Source: Phymatolithon calcareum (taxonomy: Eukaryota; Rhodophyta; Florideophyceae; Hapalidiales). Taken from it: 64,000 nt of DNA. The position numbers and the translations under genes were made by a program. Under the pieces are notes generated by a model. It did not search any database. It saw nothing but the letters and a program-made list of their open reading frames with translations, and was not told the origin of the DNA. Below, piece after piece: positions 38,615 through 50,205 of this stretch (position 1 is its first letter; each line of letters opens with the position of its first letter). Location: the NCBI GenBank assembly GCA_977006965.1, contig OZ345365.1, positions 186,001 through 250,000 on the forward strand. Reading direction: 5' to 3'.

Positions 38615-39589
38615 TTAGTGGCAAATCCCATACTTCAGATCTCCGCGATTTTTCTTGTCGTCCTTTGAAGAAGAGTAAGCAATTTCAGCACGAGCAGAAC
38701 CACCACGAGCAGCAGCCAAGTCAATGGCATTCTTTATCTCCCAGGCCACGGACTCTTGCCAAATTTGAACTTGAGATTTTCGGATATTGAGATTTGTAGC
38801 TGTCGAGATATGCATCATTTCATGAAGTTTGTCTACCACGCCGCTGAAATAGATGGCGACAAGTGCGTTATCCTCGTCTTTCTTACCAGTCCTACGCATG
38901 AGACTGGTAAATCGATCCGAGTATTGTTGCACGGATTCCTTCGGCTTTCTCTTAATCGCCATTAGTTCTTTCTTTAGTTTGTCACGGAGCGCCGGTCTAT
39001 CAAAATGAGATATGAAAAGCGATTCCACTTCCTTCCAAGTCTTGTTTTTCAAATTTGTAGATGCCCACTATCTTTCAAAGCTTGACATTGATGGAAGCAT
39101 GCCGGCTAGCCATCGATCTTCCGAAATATTGTGCGCTTCGAGCAACGCTTTACAACGATCCAAAAACTAAAACGCATCTTTCTCTGCGTCGGAGTTATTA
39201 CCTCTGAATGTGGCAAGAGTTGGAACTCTCATTGTAGTTATTGGCAACGCAGATTGATTATCTGCGTGAGAAGCATTAGTGCCAAACTTCCCAGTCAGGC
39301 TTTCCGTTGTTTTGAGTCTTTGCTTGGTAGCATTAATATTCTCAACGAGTTCATCTCGCTTCTTCAAAAGGTCATTATTCTTCTTAGTATATGCCGTTCG
39401 TCCGGCCGTGCCCAAGGAATTGTAATCTAGGCTCATTGTGTGCTCCAGGATTTCCGGTTCGACATCCAGGTACGAAGCAACATGGCCTTCGACCTCGCTC
39501 CTCTGCCTCGCGAAAATTTCACGAAGTCGAGATAGCCGATCGGCTCTGAATACCAAGGTGAAACTGCGACCAGCAGGTCCTTGAAACAC
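38615..39589 (-). pseudogene. gypsy gag
   Basis: Two open pieces (39167-39589, 38615-39052) in the same frame, separated by two TAG codons. Features of Ty3/gypsy gag: TWKEVESLFISHFDRP, and KRKPKESVQQYSDRFTSLMR, typical of the retrotransposon gag fold. A coiled-coil region precedes it. No zinc knuckle seen. Confidence 0.75.
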
Positions 39590-39600
39590 CGATTAAAAAA

Positions 39601-39904
39601 TGTTGTCCAGATGTCGAATTGGAGAGCAGACACTGAGTCCCGGAGGCGAAGAAGAGTTAATCAGATTCTTTCTTCTACTTTTACTTCAGCCACCAGATGG
39701 GGCGGCTTATATGCCTGTGCGCTGGTGTCTGAATGACACACTAGGTCGCACAGTGTAGACTAACTTCTGAGATGATTTCGGGGCTTTCCCACATTTGGGC
39801 ACGCATCCCAAATCGGGAACATTACGTTACCCTCTCAGAATTAAACTAGCTTACATTGCAGAGATACATTCAAAGTGAACAATACCTATCGTGTCTGCAC
39901 GACA
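39601..39904 (-). repeat. gypsy 5' LTR, TSD CCGCA at 39905
   Basis: Pairs with 36301-36604. Confidence 0.9.
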
Positions 39905-39909
39905 CCGCA

Positions 39910-40945
39910 TATTTGCCGAAGACATACTTGTAAAAAAGACCTTCTGCTTTTTCAATTTCTGATAACAACCGCTTCGTTATCGGAGTCAGATGAATTGCAT
40001 ACTTCCACTTGGGGAGAATCAATTACTTGAAAATCCTGATCCAAATTTCAGGGTGGAACATTAACGCCGCTCTGCCAAAGTTTGTGGATGCATCCAACCG
40101 CATTCCGCACTCTCGACATTGCTGTATCGTCTGTAAATCCTGTGTTATTCACACTAATGGGCAGATAGGAAAGTCTCCACGCTTGTTGTAGCTCTTTTCT
40201 GGCAAGCATGAACGTTTGCTTAGGTAACCCCTTGTACGTAAGCACTTCGCTCTTTCCTGGCTTTGTGTTCCATGTCATACAATTTTCGTCTGCCCACTCC
40301 GTGGTTATGTCCAGTAGCCTTCGTAACCTTTTCGCATTCCTGGCCTGTAGAAGCACATCGTCCGTAAATAGCTGAACTGGCTGCTCGGAGACAGTTCCTG
40401 TAACTTTTCCAGCGGCTTCGGCAAGCTTATCCATGAATATGTTATAAATGCACGGGCTTAATGGGGACCCTTGTGGAATACCTCTGTCGATAATGCATTA
40501 TGTTTTTGATTCGTCCCCCGCGGATGTGATCCAAGAAGACTTTAGCAAGTAGGCTACCATCCGAGTAAAGTACATCGGCAATTTGGTGGTCAGACGCTCT
40601 ATGAGGATGTCCCTTGGGACACTATCATAAGCTGCAGATAGGTCGAGGACTGCAACATAAGGATGCCCACTTCTCATAGCATTGTTTGTCCGGAGTATGG
40701 GCAGATACGTGCTCTTATCCCTACGGGACCCAAGTTGTGCCTGTCGAAGCGGTAGTGATCTCTAATGTAAGAGTCGAGTGCTGAGTCGAAAAAATTCCTG
40801 GCTTAGCTTAGTAAGGAAATGGGTCGGTAGTTTGCCGCAATGTGCGGTGGTCCTTTCTTGTATATGGGAATAAGTGTTGCTTGTCTCCATTGGCGTGGAC
40901 GGCATTTCAGTCGGCCACATGTCTCCCATATAGCCAATATTCACC
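39910..40945 (-). pseudogene. LINE-A reverse transcriptase
   Basis: The minus strand runs from NYRPISLLSK-like sequence near 40.85 kb through AVLDLSAAYDSVPRDILIER, IDRGIPQGSPLSPCIYNIFM, LFTDDVLLQARNAK (FADD changed to FTDD, both Asp kept) to NAVGCIHKLW. The longest open piece is 40048-40434. Stops elsewhere make it dead. Confidence 0.75.
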
Positions 40946-41460
40946 ACAGTAATCCCACAGTAGGAGCCCAATACTGATTTTCTTCAAAGGGTGCTCTGTT
41001 GAATGTCAGCCTTAGGCACCTTAAACGTGATGTTCTTTCTCTATGTAAAATATCCCTGGTAGCTGGCCTTCAATAGGAATCTTCGTTGATCTTCCTTCTT
41101 CTTCCTTTCCCATGCCATAATTATTACTTCTCTCCTCCTCTTCTTCGTGGTAGATCCCCCCTGGGCTTTCTGAAGCGCTTGCCGCAAGTCTTGATAAATC
41201 TTGAGATGTTCAATATACTTCGTTGCTTCCCGTATGTCCTCATGTCTTCTAAAGTACTCTTCTGTTTCTCCAATTCGCTTTCTGTTCTTTATCAGGCTTA
41301 ATGGAAACTTTTCTGCTTTATGACGTCTCCTCATCTTTGGTGGTCAAAGTCGGCGCAGAACTCGCATTCCGTCACGCCGGTGCTCGGTATATTTTCCGAA
41401 AACATTCGTATACAACAAGCCCTCTGCCGACTCGATTGTCAAGCGCAATCGTGCGTACTT
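40946..41460 (-). pseudogene. LINE-A ORF2 tail
   Basis: Minus strand RRRHKAEKFPLSLIKNRKR, then a charged helix to KKRRREVIIMAWERKKKEDQ and an LNRAPL-type end. It abuts a plus-strand LINE-A tail (41461-41615: VIELVALQRTLESS...NVLSSQRKG), then a minus LINE-A 3' end at about 41616-41740. Confidence 0.7.
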
Positions 41461-41740
41461 TGAGATTACCGTGGTGATCGAACTAGTCGCCTTACAACGT
41501 ACTCTAGAGTCGTCGAAGATGAGAGCAGAAATTGAGTTTGAGATAAAGAGACTCACAGGAGCTCTTGTTGTTAGAGAATCACGAATCAAGAACGTTTTGA
41601 GTAGCCAGAGGAAGGGATATATGCTGATTTATTTTAAAAGCTCCCAAAGCTTCAAATTGAGTAACAGGGCAGCTCCTCGCTGTTTTCGATACTCTTCTCT
41701 CTCCTCTCGTTCTAATATCTCCTTAATTCAAAGCATTTGA
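41461..41740. mobile_element. Back-to-back LINE-A ends
   Basis: Plus-strand ORF2 tail to 41615, then a minus-strand 3' end (GATTTATTTTAAAAGCTCCC and ATTGAGTAACAGGGCAGC). No TSD seen at the junction. Confidence 0.6.
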
Positions 41741-42185
41741 AAAAGTAACTGCTATTGTAATTATTTAAATTATTGTTCCAATAATTTATTCCTGAGTCGC
41801 GCATGTTTACTGTATTTATTGAGATCGTCGTGTTTGCGACAGTTATTGTATTTATTTGGAAGCATTATTCACTAGAGAATTCTCTAACGCCGGACTGAGT
41901 CTAGGCATTCTTGAAGAGTAATGTGACATGTTGGCCATCGATAGCGCATGACGTGTCGGTTGCGGATTCCTCATTTTTTCGATCCGGTTATTTGTAACGC
42001 TTTGGATGACAGAAGAATAAGCGTTATTCTTGCAAAATTCGAGAAGCAGATGTTCCTTCGTGATAACTCGGGTGCATGGGGAATCGAAGACGTCAATGCT
42101 ATCTGGACAGAAAGTAGCTGGAGGGATACAATAACTGGGAATAACCTGTTATTTATTCCTCACTGACCTTGAATACAATACTTTG
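41741..42185. other. AT-rich unassigned stretch
   Basis: No gene or repeat match found. A 72-codon plus frame at 41948-42166 has no motif. Confidence 0.3.
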
Positions 42186-42189
42186 ACTG

Positions 42190-42580
42190 TTGCTTGTAGG
42201 CGTCGCGTTTTTGACACCATACCTTCTTCCGCTTGTTTCAGAGCTTCTTGAAGGTCCTCCTCTTTCCCGAGATACCCAATGTCCTTTGATTCGTCTTCCA
42301 GATCATCTTCTCTTCCCTGGTATTCTTCTGAAAGCTCCAGGAAATTCCTCCGTCTTACCAAGCTTAAGGCGAACTTTTCGGCCTAGTGCATTCTCCTCAT
42401 CTGTTGGCTGGCGAGACGGGAGAGCACTAGCATCTTCTCCCTTCGATACTCGGCACATTTTCCGAAAATGTATCAGTAGAAAAGACCTTCTGATGCTTCA
42501 ATGTCCGACAGTAGTCGTTTCCTGATCGGGGTTAGGTGAATTGCATACTCCCATTTGGGGAGAATCAACGAAAAAAATCC
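42190..42580 (-). pseudogene. LINE ORF2 tail fragment (same type as 8.3-8.6 kb)
   Basis: Minus strand LVRRRNFLELSEEYQGREDD and LQEALKQAEEGMVSK parallel the 8.3-kb fragment. Upstream, KRLLSDIEASEG-type sequence continues to 42.58 kb. Confidence 0.6.
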
Positions 42581-42597
42581 TGCTACACGTGTAGCAG

Positions 42598-42692
42598 AAG
42601 AACTTTAGCTTAGAGAATATCACAAGAGCTACCCCGTTACTCCGAGGTGAGGCTTTGGGAGATCTCAAAAATAAAATCATCAAATATTCCCC
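42598..42692 (+). mobile_element. LINE-A 3' end
   Basis: GAGAATATCACAAGAGCTAC, GGGAGATCTCAAAAATAAAA and TCATCAAATATTCCCC. Nearly the same as 5.95-6.05 kb. The following 42693-42950 holds no gene, only a short match to 60.83-60.89 kb. Confidence 0.65.
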
Positions 42693-42954
42693 GTCAACCC
42701 GATGGGGTATGCTTCGTTACACATCGAGCGTGCCACCGTCTTCGTTGCAGATATTGATCCGTACGTTTGAGTTGGTGGAAACCGTCCAGTTGACTGCCTT
42801 CTGATGACTCCGAACAACGACGACTAGGTCTATACTGGATGCGTTTCCCTGATTGTTATGAGACGCCATCTGTTTCGGTACATTGTACCTGGCGCCAGAG
42901 CTGACTGAGAACGCCGCAGTGTGACACCAGCTGACATCGACTCCGCTCCAAGGA

Positions 42955-43700
42955 TTACAATCAGCAATCTACTCTGTAGAAGGTTTATTCTTCAAGAATG
43001 TTTTTGGGACATATGCCCAGCATCGCCATGGAAGAATGGGAGTTCAGTGCCGACTAGAACCACCAGCCATGAGAAGAAGATATTAAGCAGAAAGGTTCTC
43101 TGCGAGTCTACTGAGGCAGAAGAATCGCCTCGATGAGGCAGATGAGTATTCTGGGAGACAAGAAGACATAAAGGAGGCAACCGAGGATATAGAGTGCCTC
43201 AAGAAATATGATGATCTGCAGCAAGCGCTCGATAAAGCGGAGGAGGGCTCAGGTAGGTAGGAACTGTGGAAGACTTGCCCAAATATTCGGAAGTCTGTGG
43301 GACTTTTAAATAAACTTTTCTCAAAAAAATGTCTCAAAGAAAGTGCGACGAAAAGAAAAAATTGAGTTTTCGGCAAATGAAGAAGAGGGAAGATGAAAGG
43401 TCCACAAGGTTGCGATGCCTGCGGCTGATATTCAACAGAGAAACTCTTTGGAGAAAATCAGTATTTGGTGTATACTTTGGTGTCACATATGTGATTGAGC
43501 TGGTCACGCTCGAACGAATTCTATCTTCATCTAAGATTTGTCCTGAAATTGAATATGCACTTGTTGGGAGAGAAATACGAATCAAAGATATACTGAATAA
43601 TAAAAATCCGTTAGCTTAGAAAAGCGTGCGAAAGCGGCCCTGTTACTCTTGTAGAGAGGCCTTGGGATCTTTTAAAATAAATCAACACATATCACCTGTC
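42955..43700 (+). pseudogene. LINE-A ORF2 tail and 3' end, split by a LINE-B 3' end
   Basis: Reads FILQECFWDICPASPWKN, then EDIKEATEDIECLKKYDDL, an interruption at 43252-43328, then LRLIFNRETLWRKSVFGVYF to NKNPLA stop at 43619 and GGGATCTTTTAAAATAAATC. The uninterrupted form of the split point (GGAGGGCTCAGTCTCAAAG) is seen at 35.15 kb on the minus strand. Confidence 0.75.
43252..43328 (+). mobile_element. 77-bp LINE-B 3' end inserted in LINE-A
   Basis: GACTTGCCCAAATATTCGGA, GTGGGACTTTTAAATAAAC and an A tail. No clear TSD, unlike the other nested cases. Confidence 0.65.
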
Positions 43701-44230
43701 CGCTGCACGGCAAACGGGGCTCCCGGTATAGGGAGCAGAAACCGGATTATAGCTATCTCAGAGGCGCCCAAAGAGCATTTAAGCTGTATGTTCGAAATGC
43801 ATGCAAGATCCTCATTGCTGTGTTTGTTGACACGGATTTCAACTCTGGGGATCCAGACCTGCTTTATGATGTGTTAACAACTACTTTATGAGCTAACAAA
43901 CTCCTGGAGAATAATTTGCATTCTTTGTAAAGCGTTAGTTGCAGAAGGTTGAGCCAAGCCTTGGGGGAAGACGGGACAATGACTCTTTGGAGCGGATATC
44001 GATATCTATCCGTTCCCTTCCATTTTATTATTGTCATCGGCATAGATCTCTGGAAGACGGAAAATAAAATTCTGCGGGAAGTGCATGATGAAACAGATAA
44101 TTTTGAATTATGGCCAATTAAAACGCTCCGGATGTCGACAATTTCGAAGTTGCATGATGCAGTTCAAACCTTGTGTCATCAGCCTGCAAAACAACATACA
44201 GTACTCGTTTGCCCCCGGTCACCACATGAC
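43701..44230. repeat. Unassigned, with interspersed repeat R3 at 44029-44210
   Basis: TATGGCCAATTAAAACGCTC, CGGATGTCGACAATT and GCAGTTCAAACCTTGTGTCA recur at 58461-58625. It is non-coding; the rest shows nothing. Confidence 0.55.
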
Positions 44231-45400
44231 AAAAGAAGAAGAAGAAACGTAGATTTTTATTTAAAAGTTACCAATGCATCTGCTGACGCTAGAGACAACT
44301 TTCCTAGTGCCAGGGGGGATATTTGATGATTTTATTTTGAGAGCTCCCAAAGCCTCAATTTGGAGTAACGGGGCAGCTCTTGCATAATCTCTACGCTAAA
44401 GTCATCTGGCTGCTCAAAACGTTCTTGATTCGTAATTCTTTCCCAAAAAGAGCTCCTGTGAGTCTCTTGCACTCAAACTCAATTTCTGCACTCATCTTCG
44501 ATGAGGCTAGAGTAAGTTGTAAGGCGACTAGTTCGATCACCGCGGTAATCCCACAGTAAGCACCCAACACTGATTTCCTCCAAAGGAGTGCTCGGTTGAA
44601 TGTCAACCTTAGGCACCTTAAACCTGTTGTTCTTTCTCCTATGTAAAGGATCCATGGTAGCTTGCCTTCAATAGCAATCTTCATTGATCTGCCTTCTTCT
44701 TCCATTTCCCATACCTTAATTGTTTCTTCTCTCCTCCTCTTCTTCGTGACAGAACCCTCCTGGGCTTTCTGAAGGGCTTGTCGCAAGTCTTCATACATCT
44801 TGAGATATTCAATACCATTCTTTGCTTCCTTTACGTCCTCATCTCTTCCAACGTACTCTTCTGTTTCTTCAAGGCGCTTTTTGTGTCTTACCAGGCTTAA
44901 TGCAAACATTTCTGCTTGATGACGTCTCCTCATCTTTGGTGTTCCCAGACGCACAGAACTCGCATTCGGTCCCGGCGGTGTTCGGCATACTTTCCGAAAA
45001 CATTCTTGTAGAACAAGCCTAGTGCCAGGGATTTTGTCTGGATTCCGTCTATGGGAGTGCTTCTTTTTTTTGTTGATGTAACACTATTCAGTGGACTGCA
45101 AAAACTCCACCTCTGGTCTCCTTCGCGACCTCGAGGGGGAAAATTACTCCCTTGCCCTGTGGCACGCTGTGATTTGAAGTTGTGGCCAGTCCTTACTTGC
45201 CCACAGTTTGAAACATGGTTAGGAGCTCGACAAGTGCTCGCTTAGTCCAGGCACTGCCCTCTTTGGAGAGTCTGTCCTTTTCGCGAGGCCACTTATCTCG
45301 TCTTCGATGGCATCTTTCCCCCATTGGCCGGCGAGTTCGATAAGGGTAGAGGTGCTCATTGGAGGGAACATTCCAAATGAACAAATGATAGCAAGTTTTT
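44231..45400 (-). pseudogene. LINE-C ORF2 tail and 3' UTR, split by LINE-A
   Basis: The minus strand from 45.40 kb gives CSFGMFPPMSTSTLIELAGQ and GKDAIEDEISGL, as in full-length LINE-C, then a UTR with TTTCCCCCTCGAGG, and after the LINE-A insertion the GTTGGTAAC-type 3' end with GAA-rich tail at 44231. The element is 5'-truncated where it meets LINE-B. Confidence 0.75.
44316..45017 (-). mobile_element. 5'-truncated LINE-A inserted in LINE-C, 13-bp TSD
   Basis: CCTAGTGCCAGGG is duplicated at 44303-44315 and 45018-45030. The insert runs from KMRRRHQAEMFALSLVRHKK to SSQMTLA (44391) and the TCAAATATCC end. Its 187-codon tail is open but has no catalytic domain. Confidence 0.85.
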
Positions 45401-45609
45401 TTCCTTTCAAGTTTATTTTAAAGCCCCACAGACTTCCGAAGATATGGGCAAGGCTTCCTCTGATGCTACCTGCATTTTTCAAACTCACGAAACGTCCACC
45501 AGAATATCGGTCAGGAAAACTCAGGACTCAAAGTAGTCCTATCTCAGTCCTCTACGGTATTGTTGGTGCTTGGACTAGACCACTTTTTGCCTTGCATTCT
45601 GCGGATTAA

Positions 45610-47458
45610 TTAAGCCCTTCTTCGTTCTCCATGCGTTCTATGAATGTCTTGCTAAATAGTAAGGGCTCATCTAGCACCTTTTCTGTTTCCAATCGTTTTT
45701 CTCCTTAGAGTTCGTACCCTGCTAGCGTGCGTTCAAGGGTCTCCATATGCTCTCTGGCTCTGGTGCCGAATTCTTCAGTCATTCTTGATGTTGTCACCTG
45801 TGGGAATCTGCCACAGGCATACTGTGATTCACCTTGGTGAACTTGAGGATTTCTCGCAATTCTCTTGCCTTTTCGTACGGTATCTTTCTTTTCCGCTTCG
45901 ATTCTAGGCGGTCTACTTCCATTTCCAGAAATTTCGATCGAATTGTTTGCGAAGATTGGTTTGCTTGGATATGCTTTGCAGTTTCACCGAACGGCTCTCT
46001 GGTCTCCATCGAGGCGATATCTTTCCTCGTGTACTGCCATTCATGGTTGTTTCTTCTTTCCGGCACTTCATTTGAATACATACCTTCTTTCGCCTTGTTC
46101 GTTCTCAGCATTTTGAAGGCTCAGATTTCTCGACGATATGTAGCCGCCTGGATCCGGCAGAGGAGACGGAGCCGATCCGTCCTTCCTCAGGCCAGTGGCC
46201 CGAAAACTTGATTGAAGAATGTTGCTTCTACGTCCTTGACGGCATTTTGTACGTCTTCTGTCCAGGGCGTTAAGTGCATTGCGTACTCCCAGCGTGGCTG
46301 TACTAGTGTCTTGTATATCTGAATACACTTCTGTATACTCAGCCCTTCCTTGAAAACTCCCAGTGTACGCAAATCGAACACGGCCGCCCTTGCTTTCTTC
46401 ATTCGTTGCATCATTAACGTATCTGTGACTCCTCCGGGGTCTAGGGATACTCCAAGGTATGTGACCTCCGGAACTTGTGCTAGTACCTTGTTCGCTAGCT
46501 TGAAAGTCTTGCCCAATGTGTCCTCTGATTCGAGGACTTCGCTTTTCCTTTATTTAGTGTTCTAAGTCATCTATCGCTCTTGTGCCCATTGGGTAGCTTT
46601 ATTCAATAGTCCATGCAGTGCAGCGGGTGATTTCGCAGAGAGAAGAACATCGTCTACGAAGAGGATAGCCGGTACTTCAGCCCAGGTTTTTCATGCCCGG
46701 CTCATTCGTTCTGCGAATTCATCCATGAAGATGTTGTAGAGGCTTGGACTGAGAGGGGACACTTGCGGGACCCCCCTGTCCACTAGAAACCAGTTCCTGT
46801 TCGCATCACCAATTGTTGCTACCCAAGATGGTGTCAAGAACGCCTCGGCCATTGCGCAGATCTCCTTGGGCAGGACTTGTCTCATTCTGTTAACCAAGTG
46901 TACTCTCGGTACTGTGTCGCAGGCAGCCTTAAGGTCCAATACTGCTACACATCTCTGATCCTCTTTTAATAGCTCAATTGCTCTTCGGATCGCCAGTTCA
47001 GTGCTCTTTCCGTTTTGGAACCCAAGCTGATATCAGTGGTTTGAGTATACTGTGCGCAGCTTCATAGCAATAGCTGTCTCAATAATTTTCCTTGCGTGCC
47101 TCAGCAAGGAAATCGGTCGGTAGTTTCCGGGGTCCTCGTGTGCCACTTTATTGTGTATTGGGACGAGAAGCGCGTTCTGCCAGTGCAGAGGCGTGTCTCT
47201 GCACCTCCCGCAGGCCTCCCACAAGGCTGTAAGCACTTCGATGTTGAGCGATATATCGACTTTTAGCATTTCAGCCTTAACCTCTTCTAAGCCTGGTGCC
47301 TTTCCGTTTGGTGCTTTACGGATAGCTGCTTCAATTTTTGTCAACATGTCCTCTGTGCAGGAGAATTTTCTTAGTCCGGGTTGCCACTTTTCGGTGCTAT
47401 GGCATGTAGCTGAGATACGGGCTGAGAACTTAGCCCAATTCATGGGGCTTCCTGTCAT
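45610..47458 (-). pseudogene. LINE-B reverse transcriptase and ORF2 C-terminus
   Basis: 47033-47458 contains APNGKAPGLEEVKAEML, DTPLHWQNALLVPIHNK and NYRPISLLRHARKIIE (finger domain). 46691-46939 has MDLKAACDTVPR and VDRGVPQVSPLSPSLYNIFM (palm; QGSP changed to QVSP). 46187-46516 has YLGVSLDPGGVTD and QPRWEYAMHLTPW. 45794-46111 and the stretch to 45610 give the tail ending in LIERMENEEGL. The FADD segment near 46.65 kb is damaged (IPAILFVDDVLLSAKS reads VDD). Not functional. Confidence 0.75.
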
Positions 47459-48118
47459 CTCGTTTCATAGCTTTCTTCTTCAAATTTTCTTTTCCATCTT
47501 GGCAAGTTCCTTCAAAGCCGCTAGTCCATCTTTCTCCTCGAGCTCGGCAATGTATTCTTGATCCTGCTCTTTCTTCCTCTTATTCACCAAGGTTCCGATT
47601 TGGTACTTACAATCGTGGTAACGAACCCAGTCTTCCTGTAATTAGGATGATCTGCTTTTCCGATAAAGTTTCTTTCTCTTCAGTGTCATTTTGTCGAGCT
47701 CTGTATTCCAAAATGACTTATAGCGTACCGGTGTGCGTTTTCTAGTTCTCCACGGATCACACCATGTTTTAACAAGTCTCTTGTACCCTGGTGTAGATCT
47801 CTTACATTGTTGCGCTTTTTGATGTCTTCGATGACTCCGAGAATGCCTTCTTGGTACTTACAAAGCGCAACTTCTCTCTTGGATTTTTTCTTGACTTTCC
47901 TCCGAGCTCCACAATCTCCCCGTAGATATGGGATACCGATTTCTGGGAGGCACTTCCCTTGAGGTTCTCAATGAGACTTCGCATTCGCTCCTTGATTTCA
48001 TTTTTCCTTTGTGTTTCATCTCGGTCTCTTACACTGATCGGTCGCTTAACTAGTTCGGGTCACGATCTTGCCGGCTTCTAACGCGCGTGCATACAAGCCT
48101 GTGCTGTGTAGCCCCTGT

Positions 48119-48790
48119 CTATATGTCTTCTGGAGAAATCGGCGCGGATATTGTTATTCCTTTTGTGACGAAGAAGTCGATATTGCTCCCGTACTTCTTC
48201 GTCTGGAATGTCGGTCCTTTGCTTGCTCTAATGTCCCATCCTTTTCTTTCCGCCCACTGGACGAGTTGGTTGCCCCTTCTGTTTGACTGTCTGTCCCACG
48301 GCTTGTGTCTTGCGTTCCAGTCACCACTGATTATGGCTTGCCCCCTTGCATGCCTGTTGACTAGTTGGAGGCATTTGTCGGTTTCCTGACGATTTGGCCT
48401 TGGTGACATGTACACTACCCCAACTTTTAGGCTGCCTAGTTGTGCGATAATGATTTGGAAGTGTACATTTGCATACTTGAAGATTAGTTTAACTCCACAT
48501 CCACTGCGGAACACCAGTGATACACCGCCAAAGTTTCTCGCTGTACCTCGCCTTCTTGACCCGGGATCTTGGTTACGAGACCCATCCGAAGTTATCAGTT
48601 CGGGCCTTGGGGCGTTTATTGAGAACATATCGGTCCAAATGCCGGTCTCGGATCTCAGATTCGTCTCCGTGAGACCGATGATGCCGACCTCGTGATTTTG
48701 TACCATCTTATGTAGGTACCCCGGGGTTCTGGTAATCTCCCGACGTTCATCGTTGCCATTCTCCAATATCTATTAAATTTTATTTTTGAT
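48119..48790 (-). pseudogene. LINE-B endonuclease
   Basis: Frame 48119-48766 carries LTETNLRSE, GGVSLVFRSGCG, YMSPRPNRQETDKCL, ISGDWNARHKPWD and SNIDFFVTK. The very N-terminus (RYWRMATMNVG) is in another frame, one indel away near 48.72 kb. Catalytic residues look intact. Confidence 0.8.
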
Positions 48791-49059
48791 TGCGCTTTGC
48801 TCCGAATTTGGGATGGGAGTACTTTGCTTCTCTGGGTCTGCGCTGCGATTTGACGGCTGGGCTCTCGATTCAGAGATTGATGTATTTGGCTCGACATGCT
48901 GAGAAGTCCCGTCTTCCCCATCTACCTCGAATATTGTATGAGCTGGTTCATCTTGCTTTGTTGCCTGATCTTCATCGATGGACTGTTGTCCCTCGGTTTC
49001 TCCATCTTCCTGGCCTGTTGGGTCGCTCTCCTTCCTCATTATTTGTTCGAAATTAGGGT

Positions 49060-49490
49060 TTATGAGGTGTCCAGGTCATCCAGGAATCGATTGTAGGACG
49101 CTTTTTTGGCGCCAATTACCTCTTTGCTCATTTTTTTCTTGAAATCCTTGTGAGCTAGAATATTGACCTCGCTCTTTGTTTTCCGAGCTCTTCCAAACAG
49201 CTTTGTTCGCTTTTCTGCCATCCTCTAAGAGTGGGCGTCCAGAACGTGTTTCGAGCTCCTTCCATTGGAACTGTTTTCCTCCTAGGATGGATAAAGATGC
49301 CCACAATAGATTCATAAATTGAATCCAGCTCCCTGGGGACTGGCATGCATTTAAACGCATGATTTGTGTAGACAGGCTGTGGCGATATTCCGTTCGTACA
49401 TTTCGACGAGCTCCGGGTCCGATCTGATCTTCGTAGATATAACCTCTTTGCGTCTTTGACTTGGTGCTCTTTTCGGAACACTCGTCATCT
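49060..49490 (-). pseudogene. LINE-C-like ORF2 fragment between endonuclease and RT
   Basis: Minus-strand pieces RSDPELVEMYERNIATACL and RKTKSEVNILAHKDF, then KKASYNRFLDDLD, correspond to RKARRSETEADVEIHKTF and TSYTRFLDELD of LINE-C. Frames are broken; LINE-B adjoins at 49.05 kb. Confidence 0.6.
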
Positions 49491-49504
49491 CAGGCCTGTG
49501 CTGG

Positions 49505-49665
49505 GGGATATATATATTGATTTATTTTAAAAGCTCCCAAAGCCTCAAATTGAGTAACAGGGCAGCTTCTCGCTGTTTTCGATACTCATCTCTCTACTCT
49601 CCTTCAAATATCTCCTTAATTCGAATTTCTCTCCCTGTGAGGGCCCAAGTAAGTCTTATCTTGGG
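49505..49665 (-). mobile_element. LINE-A 3' end
   Basis: Minus strand ATTAAGGAGATATTTGAAGG, GGGAGCTTTTAAAATAAATC and ATATATATCCCC. Same subtype as 51.43-51.56 kb. Confidence 0.65.
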
Positions 49666-49681
49666 TCAAAGTTAGGGTTGG

Positions 49682-50103
49682 TTACCCTCCCAGGGGCCGT
49701 TCGGTGATGTGACCGATCTCGGTGTCAGCGGCTTGCTGAGAAAGAAATCGATGTTGCTTTCGCCGTTGCACGTAATGCACGTGCTGCTCTTCCGTGATAT
49801 GGAAACGATCCGTTTTTTCAGACCATTGCAGCAGAATGGTGCCCGTTTTGTTGGTTTTCATGTCCCATGTTTTATGCATTGCGTTCCAGTCCCACATAGC
49901 AATAGAAGGCTCCCTGCTAAAAGTCTGTAGCATCTCCAGGCACCTTTGTACCTCATTTCTCTTATTTCGTTGAGTGGACGCTGAAGGTGAGATATAACAC
50001 ACCGAAATTAGTATTTTTCCTACCGTCGCAATAATGATTTGGAAATCTTTCTCCGCCTTCTTGAATATTAGCCGAAATCCTACCGGATCCGCCACAATCA
50101 ATC
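49682..50103 (-). pseudogene. LINE-C-like endonuclease fragment
   Basis: Reads GFRLIFKKAEKDFQIIIATV, CYISPSASTQRNKRNEVQRC and WDWNAMHKTWD. The conserved GDWNARH has lost its Gly and Arg. The N-terminal Asn and Glu motifs are missing. Confidence 0.7.
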
Positions 50104-50205
50104 AAAATGAAAAAGTAAGCGAAGGATTGTAGCGCAACGAATAGTCTCTCGGGTGCAATAATAATTGACTACGGGAGCTTCAATGAAACAGAAATCCAGC
50201 CATCC
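50104..50205 (+). mobile_element. LINE-G 3' end, second copy
   Basis: GTAAGCGAAGGATTGTAGCG and GGGAGCTTCAATGAAACAG, as at 24.4 kb. The next 370 bases (50206-50580) hold no recognised feature. Confidence 0.6.

Larger units (their letters stand above)
36301..39904 (-). mobile_element. Ty3/gypsy chromodomain element, internally deleted
   Basis: 3604 bp. LTRs of 304 bp at 36301-36604 and 39601-39904 start TGTTGTCC and end CACGACA; CCGCA is duplicated at 36296-36300 and 39905-39909. Gag, protease and reverse transcriptase read on the minus strand; most of RNase H and all of integrase are gone, and a chromodomain follows directly. No tRNA primer site was recognised inside the 5' LTR (39600 downward). 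LTR identity is high but not complete, so the element is old and not autonomous. Confidence 0.9.
45403..49050 (-). mobile_element. LINE-B, long degenerate copy
   Basis: In minus-strand order: ORF1 C-terminus (48773-49039, ending AIKNKI), endonuclease, reverse transcriptase, ORF2 tail, and a 3' UTR with CCCATATCTTCGGAAGTCTG. It is 5'-truncated inside ORF1 near 49.05 kb. Every domain is recognisable but frames are broken throughout. Confidence 0.8.
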